Positions 1 through 9,379 of a stretch of DNA of 64,000 bases are shown one piece after another. Numbering within the stretch: position 1 is the stretch's first letter; every line of letters starts with the position of its first letter. A model generated the notes under the pieces. It had not been told where the DNA came from. It made no database searches and was given only the letters and a program-made list of their open reading frames with translations. The translations under genes were made by a program, and so were the position numbers. This DNA comes from Bolinopsis microptera (Eukaryota; Ctenophora; Tentaculata; Lobata; Bolinopsidae), in the NCBI RefSeq assembly GCF_026151205.1, contig NC_087082.1, forward strand, positions 16,957,401 to 17,021,400, given 5' to 3'.

Positions 1-576
1 TGCCAGCAACAACTGTGAAATAAGTGTGGCTTGTAAAAGAGGATACATATTGGGACATTTGCTTTCAGAGTTCCAATGAGATGATAAATCTAGTAAAGTT
101 TGTTATAAAAAGTAATCTAGTGAAAATTGAACTCCAGCTACCAAATAGAGCTAGAGGGAAGCTTTCTGCCATCCTTCCAGGCAAAATCATACCTGTTAGA
201 CTCAGAACTCTGTAACTGTGCTGCCAGCGGATACCGATCCATCTTTTCTCCTTTCGACTTTGCCATAATTATATGTTGTTTCTTGTCAACCCAGTCATGA
301 TTTCTAAGAGTAATAGATTATTGAATGAAAGATACAAGAAGTTACAATCAGAACAAATAAATAAAATATACACCATTCCAGGACAATCATGACTGCTAAT
401 TGTTAAATTCTTGGCAGTATTCAAGATGCCTGATGGAATTCCGTGTGAACATCCACACAGAATTTCACGCTAGTTCACATAGAATTCGGCGTGGACTAGT
501 TGGGCTTCTAGATACTGCCTAATTCCCTGCTAAAAAAATAATGAAAAAAGGCCTTGAATAGAGGCCATTCAGCTTG
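1..576. other. No gene recognised
   Basis: I see no convincing coding region, RNA gene or repeat family here. The only open frame (24-215) is short, has no recognisable motif and lies in AT-rich sequence. LINE-B sequence begins directly downstream. Confidence 0.5.
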
Positions 577-996
577 TGATGTTATTCCATATTGGAACAA
601 ACTCCCTCCGGATGTCAAGAGCTCTGTGACAGTTTTAGGCTTTAAAATTAAATTAGGATGATGTAAGAAGGATTATATGATTTCTAAAAGTATTACAAAT
701 TATTACAAATTATTACTTTTTTGGACTGTTTCTAATGAAGTTTTAGTTGAGGGAGTTGAAGAATTGAGGGAGCCAGTTATGTCAGTAATAATAAAGAGAA
801 AGATAACGATTATCTTTGGTTTCATCCTTATGTGGCAAAGAAGCGATTTATAAATATTTATTCCACTGTGAAATTTGATTAGGTTTTAAAATAGGATTGT
901 TGATACATTTTTTTGAATATTGTATTTGATAAATAATTTATGTTGGTGGGGAAATATTTATAATATATTTTTTCGCATAGTGCGATGATATTTTGT
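577..996 (+). mobile_element. LINE-B 3' fragment (5'-truncated CR1-like LINE)
   Basis: The sequence matches the end of the LINE-B open frame seen at 19009-19785 (minus) and 22253-22669 (plus). It includes the region coding for PYWNKLPPDVK and the terminal KKRFIN-LYS motif, followed by the family 3'UTR ending in GCGATGATATTTTGTAGA. The reading frame is broken by small indels, so this is a dead 3' remnant. It abuts a second, even shorter copy in the same orientation. Confidence 0.8.
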
Positions 997-1645
997 AGAA
1001 TGTTTCGAAAGAAGTTTTAACAAGAATTGAAGGTACCAATTATATCAGTAATAAGGAAAAACACAATGATTATCTGTGGTTCCATCCTTATGTAGCAAAG
1101 AAACGTTTTATAAATCTTTACTCCACTGGGAAGTATGAATAAATTAAATTTTGTAATGTTGTTTTTATTCATGATTAATATTTGATAAATTATTACCTTT
1201 AAATTTGATGGAGAAATAGTTATTTTTCCATGTAGTGTGATGATACTTTGTAGACATTAGTGCAGTGGCGTAACGAAGGGCCCTGCTGACCCCGCTGTGC
1301 AGGGGGGCGCCGTCTTAGGGGGGCGCCAAATCGTCGTTTGAATGTGGGACAATTTCGAAAACTTAACTAAAGTACTAGCAAAACTGCGCGTTTTGCTCCA
1401 GATACACACTTTTTTAGAGATTTTTACCGGTGTATCCTCTAAAATCACCTAATTTGTTCAATGTTAGGGAGGGGCACCAAAAGGGGAGGGGGCGCCAACA
1501 GGGGGGCGCCTTTTCGGCAGGGGGGCGCCAACAGGCAACGTTACGCCACTGATGTTATGTCATAATTTTTACTTTACTTTACTTTACTTTATGTGTGATG
1601 ATGTGATGTCATAAATTTTACTTTACTAAACTTTATTTTAGCTCC
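997..1645 (+). mobile_element. Second LINE-B 3' fragment, interrupted by a MITE
   Basis: A shorter 5'-truncated LINE-B copy starts at the codons for the last ~40 residues (KKRFINLYS is legible near 1097-1125). It runs through the 3'UTR to the tail GATGTCATAA plus TTTAC repeats (1562-1640). The UTR is split by the element at 1263-1551. Two truncated 3' ends side by side in the same orientation suggest that LINE-B repeatedly inserted into its own tails. Confidence 0.75.
1263..1551. mobile_element. Short non-autonomous DNA element with CAGTGGCGTAACG ends
   Basis: Thirteen-base terminal inverted repeats, CAGTGGCGTAACG at 1263 and its complement ending at 1551, bound a 289-bp segment. The interior contains several copies of GGGGGCGCC. 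The end sequence resembles the CAGTGGCG-type termini known from hAT elements, but I find no clean 8-bp target duplication (CATTAGTG on the left, ATGTTATG on the right). There is no coding capacity. It sits inside a LINE-B 3'UTR. Confidence 0.7.
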
Positions 1646-2085
1646 AATGCTCATGTATTCTAACAGATTCTACCAATCCAATACAAAGAGTAAAGTAGGT
1701 TTCCATTCAGTCAGTAGTAAAACGTGTCAGGGGCTGGTCTTCCTTAGAGGGACTCCCCATTTAATTCGTGGCAGGCCTGAGCATTGGCAGTTACCTGGCA
1801 TGTCAGCCCCAATGTGAAGAGCTCTTTTCTAGATTCTTGCATCATATACGTGAGAGGAGCGAATATGAAATACAGAATACTAAATTAGCAAGCTAGGTAA
1901 CATTGGCGGTTAAGAAACGACAATTTCTTTTGTGTTTTGTGTTTTGAAAAAAGACAATGTAAAATATTTAGCAACTCACTATAAATCCTAAATACGTTTC
2001 AGCTAAAAACTTTCAAGGTTCAAACTATAAACTATAACTAGACTTTTAATTTTAAGGGTCCATACAACGTACTAGAATTTTATTT
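1646..2085. other. No gene recognised
   Basis: This spacer lies between the LINE-B tail and the Copia element. I found no open frame with a recognisable domain, no tandem repeat and no RNA gene. Confidence 0.4.
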
Positions 2086-2090
2086 ATTTT

Positions 2091-2280
2091 TGTTAGTATT
2101 CTCACTGAGCTGCGAGGGCCACATCGCTGCAGTGTTTCTATTTCTATTATGGATTGTATTTGTATTTATATTCATTTATTTATTTATTAAGATGACTAAC
2201 CATCTATCTCCATAGGAGTGGTGGGGCTGTTTTTACACTACAATTACTGCCTATCATTGCACCGTCTAACCAATAAAACA
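2091..2280 (+). repeat. Copia 5' LTR
   Basis: 190 bp, beginning TGTTAGTATT and ending CAATAAAACA, with the canonical TG...CA termini. The AATAAA near the 3' border (2274-2279 region) is a plausible polyadenylation signal. The copy at 7567-7756 appears identical. Confidence 0.95.
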
Positions 2281-3032
2281 TGGTAAACAGTGAAGATGAA
2301 AAAGAAAGTAATCCACCACCTGATACAGCAACATCATCAAATGTTCAAGGAGCAGTACTGCAACCAGAGCCAATACAAGTGCAGTACCAACAGCCAGCAG
2401 CCCGCCTTACAGCCCCACCGCAATGGAAAGCATCTATGAGTTATGAGGAATGGAGACTACAAGTTGAGATGTGGGACAAATTATGTGCAGTCAGAAAAGT
2501 AGACCCCGCAGAGCAAGGGTATGCCTTGTTCAACCTAGTATCTCAACACACTGATCATAATATCGTATCAAAGCTCAACTCAGCAGTAAAAAACAAAGAC
2601 ATCGATGTTCTTGACGGGGAAGGAGTACAAAACATCATGAAGCTATTAGATAGAACATACAGGAAAGATGATACCAGTAAGATGATGAAATCCTGGTCGG
2701 ATTTTATCAATCTTAGGAGAAAGGACAGTCAAGATATGTCAAGCTTTCTCAATAACTTTGATCAAGCCAACACCAACTTGAAAATTAGCAAGATAACTCT
2801 TCCTGGAACTGTGTTAGCATTACACATGCTAGAAAGATCCGGTTTATCAGCAAATGACAAAAAGCTGGTAATGACTGGAGTTGAGTTAGTTAAAACAGAG
2901 TCTGTTGTTGAAGATATGATGAATTCAATCAAGAAATACTTTGGTGAAGGAATCCGTGAGGTTGAAAAGAGACCACAATGTGATACGCCCATCAAAGAAG
3001 AGCCAGTATTCAATGGTGAGACTTTTTTCTGA
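2280..3032 (+). CDS. gag: Copia Gag (capsid-like) protein
   Basis: The 250-codon frame starts with an ATG whose A is the last LTR base. The next in-frame Met is about 50 codons in, so this start is likely. After a Gln/Pro-rich N-terminus comes a helical capsid-like region around residues 50-215. It contains a W-x-L-Q-V-E-M-W segment and an L-D-R-T-Y-R-K-D-D-T-S-K-M segment, typical of Copia gag polyproteins. The zinc knuckle is not in this frame but in the next one, so Gag as written ends before its nucleic-acid-binding tail. The stop TGA (3030-3032) directly follows a T6 run, and the pol frame overlaps it in +1. Confidence 0.85.
   Translation: MVNSEDEKESNPPPDTATSSNVQGAVLQPEPIQVQYQQPAARLTAPPQWKASMSYEEWRLQVEMWDKLCAVRKVDPAEQGYALFNLVSQHTDHNIVSKLNSAVKNKDIDVLDGEGVQNIMKLLDRTYRKDDTSKMMKSWSDFINLRRKDSQDMSSFLNNFDQANTNLKISKITLPGTVLALHMLERSGLSANDKKLVMTGVELVKTESVVEDMMNSIKKYFGEGIREVEKRPQCDTPIKEEPVFNGETFF
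2281..2292 (+). promoter_or_regulatory. Putative primer-binding site
   Basis: TGGTAAACAGTG begins immediately after the 5' LTR. TGG complements a tRNA CCA end, and TGGTA followed by CAG partly resembles the initiator-Met tRNA complement used by many Copia elements, but the match is imperfect. The site overlaps the start of the gag frame. Confidence 0.5.
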
Positions 3033-6000
3033 ATCGTCAGAATCTACACGTTCATCATCAGATCCTGATAACATGTCTGAAGAAGAGGAAGCCTACTACA
3101 CCAATTGGAGAAATAGAGGAAAGGCTTGGAGAAGAACAGATAATAACAGATCATACAACAATCACATCTCAAGATTTAATCGTGACAAAAGGGATAATGG
3201 CAAAGGAGAATACAAGCCAAAGAGATATTCAGATAATGATCGAAGAAGAGATAACTCTAGAAGTTTCAAAAAAGAGTACTCTAAGACATATAAGACAGCT
3301 GATGACTCTAGGGCAACTCAGAAGTTTAACCCCCGGTTGAGATGTAATAGATGCGAATCAGTAATGCATTTGATTAAAGATTGTCCTCATTCAGATAGAT
3401 CAGAAAATGTTAATGAATGTAGAGAGATTTCAGAGATGGAGACAGCAGAATGCCATCAGGTAGCACTTTTAGACTCTGCTTGCTCGAAGAATGTAGTTGG
3501 CGAAGAATGGATTCGTGAGTACATAGATAACCTGACAGAAGAGGACAAAGCACTCCTGAAAGTGTCAGACGCCCGTTCAAAATACAGTTTTGGAGGTAGT
3601 GACCCTATTGCTGCCGCAGATGCGGTGAGAGTACCTTGTATAATTGCCGGAAAGAAGACATTCCTTTGGGCTGATATAGTGCAAAGGAATATTCCATTTC
3701 TGATCTCCAAAGAAGAGATGGCAAAGCGAGGGTTTAAATTAGACCTTGGTACAAGTACGATTGAAGTAGACGGAGAGGTGATCCCTGTTATAACAACCGA
3801 GTCAGGTCTGATTGGCATATCTCTATGGGATTATAATGAAGTTGCTATAGAAGAGCAATGTAATCTAGTCAATCTAGATGACACAGTCAGCAGTATTACC
3901 AAACTTCATAAGCAGCTGGGTCATTGTTCAGCAGAGAATCTGAAAAAGATTACAAAAAATGCAAACGTACAAGGTGAAAATGTGAACAAGGTGATTGATC
4001 AAGTGCTAAAAGAATGTGATGCCTGTGCGAGATATAAAAGAACACCCTCCACACCAGTCGTTGGATTACCTATGGCAACGAAGTTCAATGAGGTAGTAGC
4101 TCTTGATTTGAAACAATTTACTGGAATCAATGGTTATGTGATTTACATTGTTGATATGTTCTCAAGATTCTGCAAAGCTAGGGTGATTTCCAACAAAAAG
4201 CCAGAGACAGTAATAAAAGCCTTTACTATGGAATGGATTGCAGTAGGTATGGGACCTCCAGGAAAAATATTAGTGGACAATGGAGGAGAATTCGCAAACA
4301 ATGAACTTAATGATCTCAGTGAACAACTCAACTTTGAAATTTGTGTTACCAGTGCCTACTCACCTTGGTCAAATGGCTTATGTGAAAGAAACCATGCTGT
4401 GGTTGACAAATCAGTGCTTAAAATGATGTATGACGGGTTTCCATTGAAGATAGCACTTGCATGGTCAATCAATGCCAAGAACACACTGTACAATGTCAGT
4501 GGATTTTCTCCAGTGCAGATAGTGACAGGTCAGAATCCAAACTTTCCTGGGGTATCTTACAACTTGCTACCTGCTAATGAAGGAGCAGATGAATCATTAT
4601 CAAGCGACATTCAAAGGAATCTTAATGCAATGTATCTAAGCAGAAAAGCATATCTAGAGGCAGAGAATTCAGAAAGAGTTAAAAGAGCTTTGAAAAGACC
4701 CTTACGAGATATCAACCAAGACTTTATGATTGGTGATGTTGTATTCTACAAAAGACCTAATATTGAACGCTGGAAAGGACCTGCCAAGATAGTCGGCAAG
4801 GAAGGAAAGACTCTTATACTGAGGCATGGAGGACTGCTTATCAAAGCAGCAAGCTGTAGAATTGTGAAACGAGAATATATAGTGAGTGACGAGCACAACC
4901 AAAACAATGATGATATCTTGGAAACAGAGAATAGCCAACATGATGAAGCAGTCAATCTTAACGATGATCAGTTTGATGAAGCTGCTGAAAACATAGAAGA
5001 AATGCCTATTCAATTTCAAGTGCCAGTGGAAACAGAGGAAATACCAACAGGACAAGAAATTATGAGCTCCTCTCCAATACTTGAAATAGACTCTAAGGTA
5101 ATTTCCAATGAACAAAAACAACAACTCAAGATTAAGTATTTGGAAACTAGACTTCAGAAAAACGATGTTTCGGTCGGAGATACGGTGAAACTTGTTAAAG
5201 AAGGAAAAGAAAATGAATGGGAGACATGTACCGTGACTCAAAAAGGAAAACGGCTTGGCAGAAAAGATCACTGGGTGAAACTTATGACAACCCAAGGTGA
5301 AGAAAAGCTGATAGATTGTACAAAGACGGCTATGTACAAAGCTGATGCTGCTATTGGTGCAGAACCTGGAGACGATCACGAAGAATGTAATGTTGTGACA
5401 ATTCCCACTTCCAGACACAATGAAGATGTGGTTATTAAGGCTAAAGTTATTGAATTGACTAACTGGAAGCAGAGAGAAGTATATGATGAAGTCAAGGATT
5501 GTGATCAGAATGTCATTACAACAACTTGGGTAATAACAGAAAAACCCAGCACTGAACTTGGAGTTAAAGCCCGGTTAGTAGTCCGTGGATTTCAAGAGCA
5601 AAATCAGTCGATTGAAGTGGAGTCACCTACAGTATTCAAAAACACTCTCAAGGTTGTACTTGCTATAGCTGCAAACCAGCAGTGGCAACTAACAACGATT
5701 GATATCAAAGCTGCCTTTCTGCAAGGAAATAAAATTGAAAGAAATGTTTATGTCATACCACCCAAGGAAGCTCATGTAGAAAAAGGTTATTTGTGGAGAT
5801 TGAGAAAGACAGTGTATGGTTTAAATGATGCGGCAAGAGCTTGGTTTATCAGTGTGAAGGGACTTCTTATCAACCTTGGTTGTACTCAATCAGTGTTAGA
5901 TCCTGCTTTGTTCATATGGAGAACTAGTACTGGATTCGAAGGAATACTTGTGCTTCACGTTGATGATTTCTTAGTAGCTGGTACAAAGTCATTCTTTGAT

Positions 6001-6894
6001 ATAGTTGTAAAAGAACTGACATCAAACTTTGAAGCTGGTAAAATATGCAAATCAAAGTTCAATTACATTGGTCTATCAGTTGAGCAGACAGAAGACGGTA
6101 TCCTAGTGAACCAACATGAATATATCCGAGATCTAGCAAATGTCATCAATGATAAAGAACATGAGATATATCATCTGTCGACTGACAGGAAGCTTAGAAC
6201 AATATGTGGTCAGTTGAACTGGGTAGCTGCTCAATCACGCCCAGATTTGTCATTCATGACGTATGATTTAAATGTAACAAAGAGTGTAGATCCAGTAGAA
6301 GCTGTTAAGAAGGCCAAGAAAGCATTCAGACGGATGAAAGAGCTCAACGGTTGTTACAACACAAAGTTCTCAAAGTTAGGAGACATTTCTACACTAAAGA
6401 TTGTGATCTACTCTGATGCATCATCTATGAACCTCGGTGACAAGGTGTCCACAGGAAAAGGTCATCTAATAGTCCTAATGAATGAGGAAGGAAAGATATC
6501 ACCGTTATCATGGGGAAGTCATAAATGTAAACGAGTTGTAAGCAGTACTTTGAGCGCAGAGACTTTGGCATTCAAAGATACATTAGATCATGGAGTGTAT
6601 GTCTCTCATCTGATAAGTGAGATCTACTTCGATCAATTTGATAAGTCAATGGTTCCAGTAATAGGCTTTACAGACAATCAATCATTAGATAAAGCTTTGC
6701 GATCAAGTAAACATGTTGAAGAAAAGAGGTTGAACGTTGATCTGGCTACCATTAGACAAATGCAGCAGAAAGATGAGATTGAAGTAAAATGGGAAGAGGG
6801 AGCTAAACAGCTTGCGGATCCCTTTACTAAAATAACCAGTAACAGTGATAAACTTTTAGTGATGCTAAATAAAGGAGAAATTGTTTCAATTTAA
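2941..6894 (+). CDS. pol: Copia Pol polyprotein (zinc knuckle, protease, integrase, RT, RNase H)
   Basis: This long frame is open from about 2941, without a convincing ATG at its start, and stops at 6892-6894. In order it shows a CX2CX4HX4C zinc knuckle (C-N-R-C...H...C, ~3350) and an aspartic protease with D-S-A at the active site (~3470; most Copia have DSG/DTG). The integrase has an H-x4-H...C-x2-C finger (~3905-4030) and D, D, E catalytic positions in the ALDLKQF, VDNGGEF and CERNH contexts. The reverse transcriptase has DIKAAFLQG and HVDD (the Copia YVDD position, ~5958). The RNase H has SDASS, LSAET and TDNQS (to ~6720). It needs a +1 shift from gag to be expressed. All catalytic motifs look intact. 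Confidence 0.92.
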   Translation: MVKESVRLKRDHNVIRPSKKSQYSMVRLFSESSESTRSSSDPDNMSEEEEAYYTNWRNRGKAWRRTDNNRSYNNHISRFNRDKRDNGKGEYKPKRYSDNDRRRDNSRSFKKEYSKTYKTADDSRATQKFNPRLRCNRCESVMHLIKDCPHSDRSENVNECREISEMETAECHQVALLDSACSKNVVGEEWIREYIDNLTEEDKALLKVSDARSKYSFGGSDPIAAADAVRVPCIIAGKKTFLWADIVQRNIPFLISKEEMAKRGFKLDLGTSTIEVDGEVIPVITTESGLIGISLWDYNEVAIEEQCNLVNLDDTVSSITKLHKQLGHCSAENLKKITKNANVQGENVNKVIDQVLKECDACARYKRTPSTPVVGLPMATKFNEVVALDLKQFTGINGYVIYIVDMFSRFCKARVISNKKPETVIKAFTMEWIAVGMGPPGKILVDNGGEFANNELNDLSEQLNFEICVTSAYSPWSNGLCERNHAVVDKSVLKMMYDGFPLKIALAWSINAKNTLYNVSGFSPVQIVTGQNPNFPGVSYNLLPANEGADESLSSDIQRNLNAMYLSRKAYLEAENSERVKRALKRPLRDINQDFMIGDVVFYKRPNIERWKGPAKIVGKEGKTLILRHGGLLIKAASCRIVKREYIVSDEHNQNNDDILETENSQHDEAVNLNDDQFDEAAENIEEMPIQFQVPVETEEIPTGQEIMSSSPILEIDSKVISNEQKQQLKIKYLETRLQKNDVSVGDTVKLVKEGKENEWETCTVTQKGKRLGRKDHWVKLMTTQGEEKLIDCTKTAMYKADAAIGAEPGDDHEECNVVTIPTSRHNEDVVIKAKVIELTNWKQREVYDEVKDCDQNVITTTWVITEKPSTELGVKARLVVRGFQEQNQSIEVESPTVFKNTLKVVLAIAANQQWQLTTIDIKAAFLQGNKIERNVYVIPPKEAHVEKGYLWRLRKTVYGLNDAARAWFISVKGLLINLGCTQSVLDPALFIWRTSTGFEGILVLHVDDFLVAGTKSFFDIVVKELTSNFEAGKICKSKFNYIGLSVEQTEDGILVNQHEYIRDLANVINDKEHEIYHLSTDRKLRTICGQLNWVAAQSRPDLSFMTYDLNVTKSVDPVEAVKKAKKAFRRMKELNGCYNTKFSKLGDISTLKIVIYSDASSMNLGDKVSTGKGHLIVLMNEEGKISPLSWGSHKCKRVVSSTLSAETLAFKDTLDHGVYVSHLISEIYFDQFDKSMVPVIGFTDNQSLDKALRSSKHVEEKRLNVDLATIRQMQQKDEIEVKWEEGAKQLADPFTKITSNSDKLLVMLNKGEIVSI
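3021..3032 (+). other. Gag/pol +1 frame junction (T6 run followed by TGA)
   Basis: Gag reads ACT TTT TTC TGA. The pol frame reads the same bases one position later and stays open. Either the element uses programmed +1 shifting at a pyrimidine-rich codon before a UGA stop, or one T was gained in the homopolymer and the copy is damaged. The sequence alone does not decide. Confidence 0.6.
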
Positions 6895-7022
6895 TTGGTA
6901 TTTAATGGTTTTTTAATTAGTGGTAGGTTTTGACGCCAATGAAACAGTGTGCATTTGTTTTTTTTAATTGTTTATAATTTGTTTATAATTACGAGTGACG
7001 ATGACTTTAATGTATAATTAAC

Positions 7023-7071
<49 letters not shown>

Positions 7072-7566
7072 AACAACAACAATCCGAAGTCCCGGTGACA
7101 CTTTGTCAAGAACAGCTTATTAAAAGAAAAAGACAATCCGAAGTCCCGGTGACACTTTGTCAAGAATCAGCCCATCAAAAAAAAAAAAAAAAAAAAAAAA
7201 ACTAACAATATTTACAGGGTTTCACAAGGAATTGGTACCTGTGCATCTCTGCTTTGGTTTTGGATCTTGTGATCTCTCTGTGGTAGTATGGCTCTCCTCT
7301 TGGCTAGTACCTACTCTCACCTTGCTCTCAACGTGACAGACTACTTACTTTCTCCTGCTATCTATGGCCGTTGTGAGAACGGGATACAGACTATGAATAG
7401 TACAGTGTAAGAAATTGAAAGGACTGAAAGAATTGAAATGAACAGTATTATTATGATTTTTGAAAAAGGAAGGAAGAAAGAATTGAGAATGTGATGATAG
7501 TTTTTGGAAAAGTGATGATGATAGTTTTTGGAAAAGTTTTAATCTGTTTTAGAAATTGGGGTAAGA
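6895..7566 (+). other. Copia 3' internal noncoding region with poly(A) runs and polypurine tract
   Basis: This 672-bp stretch between the pol stop and the 3' LTR has no gene. It contains an A43 run (7028-7070), a 33-bp direct repeat, an A25 run (7177-7201) and Purine-rich GAAATTGGGGTAAGA just before the LTR (7552-7566), which can serve as the polypurine tract. Confidence 0.7.
7028..7201 (+). repeat. Poly(A)/33-bp duplicated module inside the Copia element
   Basis: A 33-bp unit containing CAATCCGAAGTCCCGGTGAC occurs at 7080-7112 and again at 7134-7166. The pair is bracketed by A43 and A25 runs. It looks like two reverse-transcribed, polyadenylated ends, or a small insertion carried by the retrotransposon. 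Confidence 0.75.
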
Positions 7567-7756
7567 TGTTAGTATTCTCACTGAGCTGCGAGGGCCACAT
7601 CGCTGCAGTGTTTCTATTTCTATTATGGATTGTATTTGTATTTATATTCATTTATTTATTTATTAAGATGACTAACCATCTATCTCCATAGGAGTGGTGG
7701 GGCTGTTTTTACACTACAATTACTGCCTATCATTGCACCGTCTAACCAATAAAACA
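7567..7756 (+). repeat. Copia 3' LTR
   Basis: 190 bp, appears identical to the 5' LTR by eye, followed by the target duplication ATTTT (7757-7761). Confidence 0.95.
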
Positions 7757-7842
7757 ATTTTCAATCTAAATCGCACGCCAAAATTTAAATTGAATTTTGC
7801 AAAAAGACTCTGAATGCTGAAGTTATCAAAATAATGTGTAAA

Positions 7843-7882
7843 AGTAAAGTTAAGTAAAATTTATGACATCATATCATTATTA
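7843..7882 (-). mobile_element. LINE-B tail fragment
   Basis: A short segment containing AAAATTTATGACATCATATC is the complement of the LINE-B 3' tail (GATGTCATAAATTTTAC). It is only about 40 bp of the family end. Confidence 0.5.
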
Positions 7883-7993
7883 TCATTTTTTTTGTGTGTA
7901 GTCAGTGTAGCTTACGTTGCAATTATCGAGCTCTGTTATCTTTTGTAAATTGCGATAAGTTCAGTTTGCTGCTACCGCGTAGTTAGCCTTTGC

Positions 7994-8938
7994 GTGTGTA
8001 CTTGTACATTCCTATACAAGTACACTATGGAGGATGATCGTAAGGTGACCCAATCTCTGGACCAAATTCAAGGATTCGAGTATGATGAACAGACAAAATT
8101 GAAGGACAGTTGTACTAAGTGGTTCATTGCGCTGGGAAAAGAACTGAAAATAGACGACAGAGATATTGGTGGAGATATGGACAGAGAAATATTTATGGCT
8201 CCAACTGTCTATAAAAAGCATCTGGCACTTCGGCTTGTGGAAGCAATAGACCTCGTTCAACGGCATGAATGCCAGATGGCTAAAATGGAGGAGATCATAT
8301 ATTTCTTGAAGACGGAAGCGTTAGAAGACAAGGATAAGTTGATCAGGCTGCAGGGCCAGCTGCTTGTGCAGAAGGACAAAGAACTAGAGTTGTTTAAGAC
8401 ATCGGTTAAGAAGACAGTGCAAACAACGGTGGAGTCAGGGATTAAGAGCTACAGTGCAGCTGTACAACAGAAAGGTGAAAGTGGTACGGTCTGCGACAGT
8501 AACATACTGAAGAAGGTGATGAAGAGTGTGGCTGCAGAGGAGGACAGGAGCAAGAACCTGATTGTGTTTGGGTTGAAAGAAGAAGAGGGAGAACAGCTTC
8601 CAGCGCTAGTAACCGCAGTTCTGGAGGAGATTGGGGAGAAACCTCACTTCGAAGCGACTAGAGTCGGCAGGAAGATGCCAGGTAGTACGACTATCCGACC
8701 AGTAAAGATCACTGTCCCAAGCTCAACAGCGGTTCAACAGATTCTGATGAGAACAGGAAGACTGAGGCTAGTTGAGACCCACAAAAATGTATGGATCTGT
8801 CCAGATAGATCTAGCGAAGAACGAGCAACGAGGAAACATCTAGTTACCGACCTGAAGAAGAAAAGGGCTGAACAGACTCATCTCGACCACTATATCCGGT
8901 ACGGGAAAGTCTGTAGCCGTGATAAGAAACCACCATGA
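7994..8938 (+). CDS. Stand-alone LINE ORF1-type RNA-binding protein
   Basis: This is an intact 314-codon frame. The second ATG (8027), after a tight 12-residue lead, could also be the start. The N-terminal third is helical. Residues ~95-140 are charged and coiled-coil-like (LEDKDKLIRLQGQLLVQKDKE region). From ~185 comes an RRM-like block (RSKNLIVFGLKEEEGE) with a basic C-terminal part (WICPDRSSEERATRK, then YIRYGKVCS). That combination is typical of ORF1 proteins of invertebrate non-LTR retrotransposons, which bind and chaperone the element RNA. No endonuclease/RT frame follows within the next kilobases. It may be an ORF1-only, parasitic element or a captured gene. Confidence 0.8.
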   Translation: MCTCTFLYKYTMEDDRKVTQSLDQIQGFEYDEQTKLKDSCTKWFIALGKELKIDDRDIGGDMDREIFMAPTVYKKHLALRLVEAIDLVQRHECQMAKMEEIIYFLKTEALEDKDKLIRLQGQLLVQKDKELELFKTSVKKTVQTTVESGIKSYSAAVQQKGESGTVCDSNILKKVMKSVAAEEDRSKNLIVFGLKEEEGEQLPALVTAVLEEIGEKPHFEATRVGRKMPGSTTIRPVKITVPSSTAVQQILMRTGRLRLVETHKNVWICPDRSSEERATRKHLVTDLKKKRAEQTHLDHYIRYGKVCSRDKKPP

Positions 8939-9059
8939 AGCAACTCATGTCTCTCGGACACTGATCAGTATTTGAATGAGTATTGTGTATCTTAATAGTT
9001 TTCGGACGTTATCTGTATTTGAGAGACAATTTTATAATTTATATACGAGCTATTTCTTG

Positions 9060-9141
9060 ATTGTTTCACACTTCATATTTCATAATTTGTTTCACACTTC
9101 ATATTTCATAATTTGTTTCACACTTCATATTTCATAATTTC
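9060..9141 (+). repeat. 26-bp tandem repeat, three copies
   Basis: The unit TTGTTTCACACTTCATATTT plus CATAAT is repeated three times downstream of the ORF1 frame, probably in its 3'UTR. An AATAAA at about 9366 could be the polyadenylation signal. Confidence 0.85.
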
Positions 9142-9379
9142 ATTACTAGGTGGAGGTGACGTTATTGAGACTTTGGGCGGCCATAAACCTCGTGTTTTAA
9201 AAGTTGTCTTCTGTACTTGTTTCACTGACCCACGCTTTATAGCATTTATACATTTCGGCCCATTTTATATGTTTGTTCGATTTGCTGTACATTTGTATAT
9301 TTGCTATTTTGTAAAAGTTTCAAATCAAATCATTACACATTTTTTGTATTTTGGACGCTGATTCTGAATAAAGTTTAAC

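Larger units (their letters stand above)
2086..7761 (+). mobile_element. Complete Copia-type LTR retrotransposon
   Basis: The element has two 190-bp LTRs (2091-2280 and 7567-7756) that start TGTTAG and end AAAACA. They look identical base for base in my reading. It is flanked by the 5-bp direct repeat ATTTT (2086-2090 and 7757-7761), the target duplication length usual for Copia. Between the LTRs lie a gag frame and a pol frame with the Copia order protease, integrase, reverse transcriptase, RNase H. Integrase placed before RT assigns it to Copia/Ty1 (Pseudoviridae). Both frames are long and open. Identical LTRs indicate a recent insertion. Confidence 0.95.

Noticed and set aside
4702..5418. 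238-codon minus-strand frame opposite Copia pol
   Set aside because: It is the complement of the pol coding sequence and has no domain of its own.
9113..9361. 82-codon frame downstream of the stand-alone ORF1
   Set aside because: It begins inside the 26-bp tandem repeat and shows no domain; more likely 3'UTR.
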